A program made the translations under genes and the position numbers. Below the pieces are notes generated by a model. The model did no database searches and was not told where the DNA came from. It saw only the letters and a program-made list of their open reading frames with translations. Of a DNA stretch of 5,003 bases, positions 1 to 5,003 are shown piece by piece. The DNA comes from Nitrospirota bacterium. Its GTDB lineage: Bacteria > Nitrospirota > Thermodesulfovibrionia > UBA6902. Numbering within the stretch: the first letter of the stretch is position 1; every line of letters starts with the position of its first letter. Where the stretch lies: assembly GCA_015491705.1 (NCBI GenBank), contig WFVK01000304.1, positions 1-5,003 on the forward strand, in the 5' to 3' direction.

Positions 1-28
1 ATTCAGACGGGTCTTTCGGTTTCGGGCG

Positions 29-42
29 TTTATTTAAATAAA
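29..42. promoter_or_regulatory. AT-only perfect palindrome, possible operator or promoter element
   Basis: The 14 bases TTTATTTAAATAAA are exactly self-complementary and consist only of A and T, in an otherwise GC-rich surrounding. Such a site could bind a dimeric regulator or form part of a -10 region. No regulator is encoded in the window and no partner -35 is clear, so the role is inference. Confidence 0.25.
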
Positions 43-117
43 AAGGAGGTGAGTTAACAGGAAAGTCTTCGGAAAGTTATTGCAGGGGTGAGAATCCCGG
101 ATAAATCTTGCCTGAAT

Positions 118-163
118 GTTGCATAAACAGGCGGGGGAGCCGCCGCCGGTGTTCTCATGCAAC
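118..163 (+). promoter_or_regulatory. Possible stem-loop in the urtA leader
   Basis: GTTGCAT at 118-124 is the exact reverse complement of ATGCAAC at 157-163, giving a 7-bp outer stem. Nested inside, GGCGG (130-134) pairs with CCGCC (140-144) around a 5-base loop GGGAG. The structure ends 19 bases before the AAGGAG ribosome-binding site of urtA, so it would lie in the 5' untranslated RNA if transcription starts further upstream. It has no following T-tract, so it is not a standard intrinsic terminator. It matches no riboswitch class I recognise. Pairing is seen in the sequence; function is inferred. Confidence 0.3.
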
Positions 164-182
164 GGTAAGGCATAAAATCAGA

Positions 183-188
183 AAGGAG
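183..188 (+). promoter_or_regulatory. Ribosome-binding site of urtA
   Basis: AAGGAG lies 9 bases before the ATG at 198. It decides the urtA start: the same frame is open from a TTG at 108, but that codon has no ribosome-binding sequence and would put about 30 non-family residues ahead of the signal peptide. Confidence 0.85.
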
Positions 189-197
189 AAACAGCAG

Positions 198-1481
198 ATG
201 CAAACAGAAAGATTTTCAGCGGTAAAGGCTGTAACAAAACTGTTGTCGGCAGTTGCGATAACCCTGGTGCTTGTGCTCGCCGGGGGCGTCCATGCCGCGG
301 AAAAGGTGAAGATAGGCGTACTCCATTCCCTCAGCGGAACCATGGCGATATCAGAGACATCGCTGAGGGATGTGGTGCTCATGGCGGTGGAGGAGATTAA
401 CGCAAGCGGCGGTGTGCTGGGCAGGCAGATCGAACCCGTGGTGGTGGACCCCGCCTCCAACTGGCCGCTTTTTGCCGAGAAGGCAAAGGAGCTGATAACA
501 AAGGAAAAGGTGGCGGTGACATTCGGCTGCTGGACCTCGGTCAGCCGCAAGTCCGTCCTGCCGGTGTTTGAGCAGTACAATGCGCTTCTCTTCTACCCGG
601 TGCAGTACGAGGGGGAGGAACAGTCCCTGAACGTATTTTACACGGGCGCCACCCCGAACCAGCAGTTGATTCCCGCAGCCAAGTACATGATGGATGAACT
701 CGGCATGAAGAAGTTCTACCTGCTGGGAACCGATTATGTCTTTCCGCGCACGGCCAACAAGGTGCTGAAGGCATACCTCAAGTCCAGGGGGGTTCCAGAT
801 GAGAACATTATAGAGGAATACACGCCGTTCCATCATCAGGACTACCAGACCATTGTCGCAAGGATCAAGAAGTTCGGTGCAGGCGGCGATGCCTGCGTGC
901 TGTCCACCATAAACGGTGACAGCAACGTCCCCTTTTACAAGGAGTTCGCCAACCAGGGGCTTACAGCGGATGATATTCCGATCATGGCCTTTTCAGTGGC
1001 GGAGGACGAACTGCGGGCAATGGATGTCCCCCCGCTTGTCGGCCATCTGGCTGCATGGAACTATTTCCAGAGCATAGATACACCGGAAAACAGGAGGTTC
1101 GTGAAGAACTTCAAGGAATACTGCAAGAGGAACAATCTGCCCGGCGGGTATAACCGCGTCACGGATGATCCCATAGAGGCCGCTTACTTTGGTGTGTACG
1201 TGTGGAAGGCCGCGGTTGAGAAGGCAGGGTCATTTGACGTGGACAAGGTGCGCCAGGCGGTCTACGGGCTGGAATTCGACGCGCCCGGTGGAAGGAAGAA
1301 GATGCACGAGAGCAACCAGCATACGCTGAAGCCGGTATATATCGGCGAAATCATGAAAAACGGCCAGTTCAGGATCATCTACAGGACAAAGGGCCTTGTT
1401 TCTCCCGAGCCGTACAGCAGGTACCTTCACCCGGACGGCAACATTCCCGCTCCGACCGGCGGGCCGAAAAAGAAACTGTAG
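198..1481 (+). CDS. urtA: Urea ABC transporter, substrate-binding protein UrtA
   Basis: This is the extracytoplasmic binding protein that captures urea and delivers it to the UrtBC permease. The product is 427 residues, normal for the family. It opens with a Sec-type signal peptide: basic residues to about K14, a hydrophobic stretch around 15-30, and a likely cleavage after VHA (about residue 33). The mature part starts with [15 protein letters not shown] (37-50), the typical first strand and ligand loop of type I periplasmic-binding proteins of the Liv/amide class. Other family segments are the [16 protein letters not shown] stretch (65-80), [16 protein letters not shown] (109-124), [10 protein letters not shown] (132-141), the GTDYVFPR loop (177-184) and the C-terminal [11 protein letters not shown] (402-412). 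The GCWTS and YPVQYEG segments are what point to urea rather than branched-chain amino acids. There is no lipobox cysteine, so it should be soluble in the periplasm. It is first in the operon, 21 bases before urtB. A short-chain amide binder is the main alternative. Confidence 0.95.
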   Translation: MQTERFSAVKAVTKLLSAVAITLVLVLAGGVHAAEKVKIGVLHSLSGTMAISETSLRDVVLMAVEEINASGGVLGRQIEPVVVDPASNWPLFAEKAKELITKEKVAVTFGCWTSVSRKSVLPVFEQYNALLFYPVQYEGEEQSLNVFYTGATPNQQLIPAAKYMMDELGMKKFYLLGTDYVFPRTANKVLKAYLKSRGVPDENIIEEYTPFHHQDYQTIVARIKKFGAGGDACVLSTINGDSNVPFYKEFANQGLTADDIPIMAFSVAEDELRAMDVPPLVGHLAAWNYFQSIDTPENRRFVKNFKEYCKRNNLPGGYNRVTDDPIEAAYFGVYVWKAAVEKAGSFDVDKVRQAVYGLEFDAPGGRKKMHESNQHTLKPVYIGEIMKNGQFRIIYRTKGLVSPEPYSRYLHPDGNIPAPTGGPKKKL

Positions 1482-1502
1482 TAAGAAGAACGGACCATTG
1501 AC

Positions 1503-3275
1503 ATGCTTAAAAGAAAAGTCTTTCACAGGACAGGCGTAATCCTCGTTTTACAGGTGATCGGTCTCTTATGTGCATTATCCGCACAGGCGGACGATGCCGT
1601 GAGGGCGGAGATACTCAGGCTTGCACACGAGGACCCCGCTGTCCGCAGGCAGGCCGTGATGGCGCTGGCAAAGACAGGAGACCAGCGCATAGAGGAGTTG
1701 CTCGAATCTTACCGCATGGGCAGCATATACATCTGGAAGGACAGGCCCGTACTGTGCGAGGAGACGGTTGCGGATGACGGGATGAATGAACTGGCGCCCC
1801 TGTCCGATCCCCTGACCCGCCGGCCCCTGATGATCAACGGCAGACAGGCGGTCGTGCCGGTGGGAGAGCTCACCGAGATCATCCCCACACGCCGCGAGAG
1901 GCGGCTGGCAGCCAGGGCGAAGTTTCTCCTGCGGCTTTCATCGCCGGATGCCGCTATGCGCCTGTCCGGCGCCAAGAAAGCCGGTGATCCCCCGGGGATT
2001 ATGGAATCGGTGGACCTGCTGAGGGACCTGTCCGAGAATGATCCCGATAAAAAAGTGCGCTACACGGCCAGGGAGAGCCTTCTCCTGCTCCGCCTGAATG
2101 AAGGGACAGCGGGGGAGGAAGGCAGGCTGCGGGCGGTCCGGGAACTGGGTGAGATGAAGAGCATGCGCGCGCTTCCAAGGCTGAGGGAACTGCTACGCGA
2201 GATTACAGGCAAGGACCCTGAAGCCGGCGGCCCTGCCGCGGGGCCGCTGCGTACTGCAAGGGGCCTCGTACGTTCACACGGCGCGGCCGCCGGACATTCC
2301 GCCGAACAGATATACCGCCGGGCGATCAGGAAGATCGAGATCCACCAGGGGGTTGTGGACTCTTTCGGAAGCATATTCCAGGGCTTCTCGCTCGGCTCCA
2401 TCCTGATCCTGATGGCCCTGGGACTTGCCATTACATTCGGCCTGATGGGTGTGATAAACATGGCTCACGGGGAACTGATGATGATCGGGGCGTATACGAC
2501 TTTTGAGATACAGAGACTGGCGGGCCATACACCGGACAATCCATCTGACTGGTATTATATGCTGGCGCTGCCCGCCGCATTCCTTTCCTCTGCGCTGGCA
2601 GGCTATCTGATCGAGGTACTGGTCGTGCGGCACCTCTACAGGCGTCCGGTGGAATCGCTCCTTGCAACATGGGGCGTGGGACTGATCCTGATCCAGATCG
2701 TGCGCCTCAGGTACGGGGACAATATAGGAGTCAACGCCCCGTCCTGGGCACGGGGCGGCATCGAGATCATGCAGGACGTGGTCCTGCCCTACGGCCGCTG
2801 CTTTATCATCGTCCTGTGCGCATTCTGCGTGCTGCTCATATACTACCTGATGAAACGCACCGGCCTGGGGCTCAGGATGCGGGCCACCATGCAGAACCGG
2901 GACATGGCCGCAAGCCTCGGGGTGAATACGGGGCGCGTCGACAGGTACACCTTTGCCTTCGGTTCAGGCATTGCAGGCATTGCAGGCTATGCCTGGACAC
3001 TTATCGGCGGTGTCACACCGGATATGGGACAGACGAACTTTATAGTTGACTCCTTCCTTGTGGTGGTGACCGGCGGTGTCGGCGAACTGTGGGGAGTTAT
3101 TTCCTCGGGACTCGGCATCGGGGTGCTGACCAAGGTGCTTGAACCGGCGGCAATCGGCTCTTTCGTGGTCGGGGCAATCTGGGCCAAGGTGCTGATACTG
3201 CTCCTCATCGTGATATTCATCCAGTTCAAACCGGCCGGCCTGTTTGCGCCCCGCGGGAGGCTCGCAGATGAATAA
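1503..3275 (+). CDS. urtB: Urea ABC transporter, permease UrtB (long form with N-terminal extracytoplasmic domain)
   Basis: This is one of the two inner-membrane permeases of the urea importer (LivH-like). The product is 590 residues in two parts. Residues 1-29 look like a cleavable signal peptide (hydrophobic 11-27, AQA|D). Residues 30 to about 280 are a hydrophilic, helix-rich region with HEAT-like repeats (for example DPAVRRQAVMALAKTGD, 44-60, and DPDKKVRYTARESLLLL, 180-196), interrupted by a loop or strand-rich stretch at about 71-130. It ends in a Gly/Ala/Pro-rich linker (about 240-265). From about 290 the permease begins: GVINMAHGELMMIGAY (316-331) is the LivH-type signature, and GLGLRMRATMQNRDMAASLGVN (454-475) is the cytoplasmic loop that contacts the ATPase. 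Long UrtB proteins with this extension are known in Gram-negative bacteria; short ones are about 300-390 residues. Its own ribosome-binding sequence is weak (GGA at 1492-1494), so it may be translated less than urtA. It overlaps urtC. Confidence 0.94.
   Translation: MLKRKVFHRTGVILVLQVIGLLCALSAQADDAVRAEILRLAHEDPAVRRQAVMALAKTGDQRIEELLESYRMGSIYIWKDRPVLCEETVADDGMNELAPLSDPLTRRPLMINGRQAVVPVGELTEIIPTRRERRLAARAKFLLRLSSPDAAMRLSGAKKAGDPPGIMESVDLLRDLSENDPDKKVRYTARESLLLLRLNEGTAGEEGRLRAVRELGEMKSMRALPRLRELLREITGKDPEAGGPAAGPLRTARGLVRSHGAAAGHSAEQIYRRAIRKIEIHQGVVDSFGSIFQGFSLGSILILMALGLAITFGLMGVINMAHGELMMIGAYTTFEIQRLAGHTPDNPSDWYYMLALPAAFLSSALAGYLIEVLVVRHLYRRPVESLLATWGVGLILIQIVRLRYGDNIGVNAPSWARGGIEIMQDVVLPYGRCFIIVLCAFCVLLIYYLMKRTGLGLRMRATMQNRDMAASLGVNTGRVDRYTFAFGSGIAGIAGYAWTLIGGVTPDMGQTNFIVDSFLVVVTGGVGELWGVISSGLGIGVLTKVLEPAAIGSFVVGAIWAKVLILLLIVIFIQFKPAGLFAPRGRLADE
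3255..3260 (+). promoter_or_regulatory. Ribosome-binding site of urtC inside the end of urtB
   Basis: GGGAGG lies 7 bases before the ATG at 3268 and within the last codons of urtB. It fixes the urtC start at 3268 rather than at an in-frame TTG at 3244. Because the genes overlap by 8 bases, ribosomes finishing urtB stop next to the urtC start, which favours coupled, roughly equal production of the two permeases. Confidence 0.8.
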
Positions 3276-4434
3276 CGCCGCCCTCGCAAAGACAGACCGG
3301 GCCATCGGGGGGATGCGGTGGTCCGGCACGCACAACGTCCTGCTCTTACTGTTTGTTGCAGGTCTGACAGGGATCCCCTCATTGTACTACACAGGGCAGA
3401 TCAGCATCGAGACAGTGAACATGCTTGGGCGCTACATGGCCTTTGCCATTGTAGCGGTGGGGCTTGACCTGATATGGGGTTACACGGGGATACTCAGTCT
3501 CTGCCAGGCGTTTTTTTTCTCCCTCGGCGGTTACGCAATGGGCATGTACCTCGCGCATCACGGCGGTCCCGGCGGGATCGTGGATGCCTCCGGGTGGAAT
3601 ATCCCGGCGTGCCTGTACGTGGTTTACCCGTACAGGGTCGGAGAGGCGCCGGCCGATGCCATGCTTCCGTGGTTCTGGAAGCCTTTTTATACGCTGCCGG
3701 CCACGGTGGCGCTGGGCTTGATTATTCCCGGCGCCGTCGCCTTTGTGATCGGTTATTTCGGCTTTAAAAGCCGGGTCCGCGGAGTTTATTTCGCCATCCT
3801 GACGCAGGCTATTACAGTGACGGCTTGGCTGGTCTTCAGCATGAACAGCATGAAACTCGGCGGGACCAACGGCCTCACGAGGTTTGACAGGATCGCCGGC
3901 TACAGCCTTGCAGACCCTGATGTCAGGATGGCCCTCTACATAATCACACTCCTGTCCCTGGCCGGTGTATACCTGCTGTGCCGGTACATAGTCGGCTCAA
4001 GGCTGGGCCGGGTGCTGACAGCCGTGCGCGACAATGAAAAGGCCCTGCGGTTTGCCGGGTACAGGCCGCATGTCTACAAGGTCTTTGCCTTTGTTGCGGC
4101 GGCGGCTGTAGCAGGCCTCGGAGGCATGCTGTATACGCCGCAGATGGGGATTTTCACGCCTGCCAACATGGAGGCCGGAATGTCCATTATGGTTGTTATC
4201 TGGGTGGCTGTAGGAGGACGCGGTACACTTTCCGGGGCGATCCTCGGTGCGCTGACAGTGAACCTCCTTTACAGCTTTTTTACGTCGGAAAAGGATTTCA
4301 TTCTGTTTACATGGAAATCAGATTACTGGCAGTTTGTCCTTGGAGGGCTGTTTATAGGCGTTGTCCTGCTGTTCCCAAAAGGTCTCGGCAGGATCGGGGA
4401 AGGCCTTCGCTTTACAGGCAAATTCAGACATTAA
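3268..4434 (+). CDS. urtC: Urea ABC transporter, permease UrtC
   Basis: This is the second inner-membrane permease (LivM-like), which should pair with UrtB to form the channel. The product is 388 residues, within the usual range. Hydrophobic segments include about 23-41, 52-70, 76-96, 140-165, 171-191, 219-240, 268-287, 303-333 and 353-370. Family landmarks are GLDLIWGYTGILSLCQAFFFSLGGYAMGMYL (65-95), RGVYFAILTQA (171-181), GGTNGLT (198-204), the ATPase-contacting loop GRVLTAVRDNEKALRFAGY (247-265) and WVAVGGRGTLSGAILGA (312-328). The sequence between residues 105 and 138, with W110, W135 and W137, is the extracytoplasmic insertion typical of UrtC compared with LivM. The start at 3268 is set by GGGAGG; the gene overlaps urtB by 8 bases. 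A run of eight Ts (3511-3518) encodes part of AFFFS and the frame continues intact across it. The gene ends 153 bases before urtD. Confidence 0.95.
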   Translation: MNNAALAKTDRAIGGMRWSGTHNVLLLLFVAGLTGIPSLYYTGQISIETVNMLGRYMAFAIVAVGLDLIWGYTGILSLCQAFFFSLGGYAMGMYLAHHGGPGGIVDASGWNIPACLYVVYPYRVGEAPADAMLPWFWKPFYTLPATVALGLIIPGAVAFVIGYFGFKSRVRGVYFAILTQAITVTAWLVFSMNSMKLGGTNGLTRFDRIAGYSLADPDVRMALYIITLLSLAGVYLLCRYIVGSRLGRVLTAVRDNEKALRFAGYRPHVYKVFAFVAAAAVAGLGGMLYTPQMGIFTPANMEAGMSIMVVIWVAVGGRGTLSGAILGALTVNLLYSFFTSEKDFILFTWKSDYWQFVLGGLFIGVVLLFPKGLGRIGEGLRFTGKFRH

Positions 4435-4439
4435 ACGGG

Positions 4440-4454
4440 CGGCAGGGCCTGCCG
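4440..4454 (+). repeat. Small GC-rich hairpin after urtC
   Basis: CGGCAG (4440-4445) and CTGCCG (4449-4454) are perfect inverted copies around the 3-base loop GGC, starting five bases after the urtC stop. The following bases, TAAAACCTGTTT, are not a T-run, so it is a poor intrinsic terminator. It could protect the upstream mRNA from 3' exonucleases or cause a mild pause; both are inferences. Confidence 0.4.
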
Positions 4455-4466
4455 TAAAACCTGTTT

Positions 4467-4522
4467 GGGGGTTAAGGGGTTAAGGGGTTTAAGGGTTCAA
4501 GGGTTCGGGGTTCAGGGGGTTA
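4467..4522 (+). repeat. Telomere-like G-rich degenerate tandem repeat
   Basis: Seven runs of three to five Gs (4467-4471, 4476-4479, 4484-4487, 4493-4495, 4501-4503, 4507-4510, 4515-4519) are separated by TTAA, TTAA, TTTAA, TTCAA, TTC and TTCA. The period is about 7-9 bases and the unit drifts from GGGGTTAA to GGGTTCAA. Four or more G-runs with loops of 3-5 bases meet the usual pattern for a G-quadruplex, here on the coding strand and therefore also in the mRNA. Similar GGGTTAA/GGGTTCAA strings occur between genes in some Nitrospirota and Desulfobacterota genomes, as far as I recall. The repeat is directly visible; folding and function are inference. Confidence 0.75.
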
Positions 4523-4568
4523 CCCGCCCCGCAGGCAGTAATTTTATGACGCTGCAAGTAAACGGGCA

Positions 4569-4575
4569 GAGGAGG
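4569..4575 (+). promoter_or_regulatory. Probable ribosome-binding site of urtD
   Basis: GAGGAGG lies 12 bases before the ATG at 4588, strong in sequence but a little far. An in-frame ATG at 4546 is an alternative start, but it has no good ribosome-binding sequence of its own, and the motif would then lie inside the coding region. Confidence 0.6.
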
Positions 4576-4587
4576 TTGAGAACGCAA

Positions 4588-5003
4588 ATGAAACTGCAGG
4601 AGCGGATTGCGGACTACAAGAGCGACAGTCCCAGGGTGAGCCGTTTTTCTGAAGAGAGATTCCTGCTGTTTTTAGAGGATATCACCGCCGTGTTTGACGG
4701 TTTCAAGGCCCTGGACATCGAGGCCCTCGGGATAGGGCACAATGAGCTGAGGGTCATCATAGGTCCGAACGGCGCAGGGAAGACAACGCTCTGCGATGTG
4801 GTAAGCGGCAAGACCCGTCCGGCCACGGGCAGGGTCTATTTTGAAGGCAGGGACATTACAGACATGGATGAGACGGAAATTGCGCTCATGGGAATCGGCA
4901 GGAAGTTCCAGACACCCGCCGTCTTTGACAGCCTGACCACCTATCAGAACATGGAACTCGCCCTGCCGGGCCGCAGGCGCCTGTGGTCGAACCTGTACTG
5001 CAA
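4588..5003 (+). CDS. urtD: Urea ABC transporter, ATP-binding protein UrtD (partial, 5' end)
   Basis: This is a cytoplasmic ATPase of the urea importer. The window contains 138 complete codons and the gene continues past the right edge; the full protein should be about 250 residues. After a charged N-terminal lead (1-24), the ABC fold begins with FLLFLEDITAVFDGFKALD (25-43). The Walker A motif GPNGAGKTT is at 59-67, with K65 as the phosphate-binding lysine, followed by SGKTRPATGRVYFEG (73-87). GIGRKFQTPAVFDSLTTYQNMELAL (102-126) contains the Q-loop glutamine Q108. GIGRKFQ.P.VF is characteristic of UrtD as opposed to LivG or UrtE. The signature motif, Walker B and switch histidine lie outside the window. 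The N-terminal lead is somewhat long, and an in-frame ATG at 4546 would add 14 residues of no recognisable kind (MTLQVNGQRRLRTQ). It follows urtC after 153 bases; urtE is expected next. Confidence 0.93.
   Translation, partial: MKLQERIADYKSDSPRVSRFSEERFLLFLEDITAVFDGFKALDIEALGIGHNELRVIIGPNGAGKTTLCDVVSGKTRPATGRVYFEGRDITDMDETEIALMGIGRKFQTPAVFDSLTTYQNMELALPGRRRLWSNLYC

Larger units (their letters stand above)
1..197 (+). other. Leader region upstream of urtA, no supportable gene
   Basis: No convincing gene lies here. The reading frame from base 1 is open only to a TAA at 55-57 and the other two forward frames close by base 41, so at most the last few codons of an upstream gene could be present, and nothing recognisable is encoded. 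Visible elements are an AT-only 14-base palindrome (29-42), a perfect Shine-Dalgarno sequence with no start codon after it (43-52), two GGAAAGT copies 11 bases apart (60-66 and 71-77), a weak GGGG/TCCC hairpin (85-98) and a larger stem-loop (118-163). The operon promoter probably lies in this stretch or to its left, but I could not place a -35/-10 pair with acceptable spacing. I saw no match to the guanidine-I riboswitch, which sometimes precedes related transporters. Confidence 0.6.
4435..4587 (+). other. urtC-urtD intergenic region
   Basis: This 153-base gap is unusual in an otherwise tight operon. From left to right it holds a 6-bp GC-rich hairpin (4440-4454), a G-rich degenerate repeat array (4467-4522), a C-rich stretch (4523-4530), a GCAGGC copy (4531-4536) and the urtD ribosome-binding site. 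GCCTGC (4447-4452), part of the hairpin, is also the reverse complement of GCAGGC (4531-4536), so the two foldings exclude each other and the second would loop out the array. I see no T-tract terminator and no clear internal promoter, so urtD is probably co-transcribed with the genes before it. Confidence 0.7.

Noticed and set aside
71..111. Two sigma-54-like sites: GG (71-72) before TTGCA (GC at 82-83), and GG (99-100) before TTGCC (GC at 110-111).
   Set aside because: Both have 9 bases between the GG and GC elements, whereas sigma-54 promoters need 10, and the -24 side does not resemble TGGCAC. Nitrogen control by sigma-54 would be plausible, but the sequence does not support it.
116..175. 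A 19-codon open frame starting with [22 protein letters not shown], containing a PPP stretch that could stall ribosomes.
   Set aside because: There is no ribosome-binding sequence before it, and a frame this short is expected by chance. The PPP comes from the GC-rich stem of the leader hairpin.
108..197. Upstream extension of urtA to a TTG at 108.
   Set aside because: It has no ribosome-binding site and would place an unrelated 30-residue stretch before a normal signal peptide; the ATG at 198 has AAGGAG at good spacing.
2060..2461. Long open frames on the - strand, here and elsewhere across urtA, urtB and urtC.
   Set aside because: They lie opposite clear transporter genes, have no family features or ribosome-binding sites, and are the expected shadows of GC-rich coding sequence.
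3511..3518. Run of eight Ts in urtC as a possible frameshift or slippage site.
   Set aside because: The reading frame and family similarity continue unbroken on both sides, and Phe-rich membrane segments give such runs naturally.
4440..4466. Intrinsic terminator after urtC.
   Set aside because: The hairpin is short and is followed by TAAAACCTGTTT rather than a T-run, and urtD belongs to the same transporter, so termination here would not make sense.

Overview
The window holds the front of a urea ABC-transporter operon, read left to right on the + strand: urtA (binding protein), urtB (first permease), urtC (second permease) and the first third of urtD (ATPase), which runs off the right edge. 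The expected last gene, urtE, is not in the window. There is no sign of a mobile element, CRISPR array, tRNA or rRNA, and no convincing gene on the - strand.

Layout. Bases 1-197 are a leader without a supportable gene. It has an AT-only palindrome next to a perfect but orphan ribosome-binding sequence, a pair of 7-base direct repeats, and a possible stem-loop just before the urtA ribosome-binding site. urtA (198-1481) is followed after 21 bases by urtB (1503-3275). urtB overlaps urtC (3268-4434) by 8 bases. A 153-base gap (4435-4587) separates urtC from urtD and holds a small hairpin and a telomere-like G-rich repeat (GGGGTTAA/GGGTTCAA type). urtD begins at about 4588.

How it works together. 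UrtA captures the ligand outside the inner membrane. UrtB and UrtC form the transmembrane pathway, and UrtD, normally with UrtE, hydrolyses ATP. The family is the HAAT/branched-chain amino acid (Liv-like) class, and the gene order and protein motifs fit the urea branch. Short-chain amides are a possible alternative substrate. The usual fate of the urea is hydrolysis by urease, but no urease gene is visible here.

Organism. The signal peptides, the long UrtB with an extracytoplasmic N-terminal domain, the moderately high GC content (by eye), frequent AGG arginine codons, and the GGGTTAA/GGGTTCAA intergenic repeat suggest a Gram-negative bacterium of the Nitrospirota or Desulfobacterota type. 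This is a weak inference. The coding part is ordinary. The features worth a second look are the noncoding ones, and I do not see an undescribed multi-gene system.
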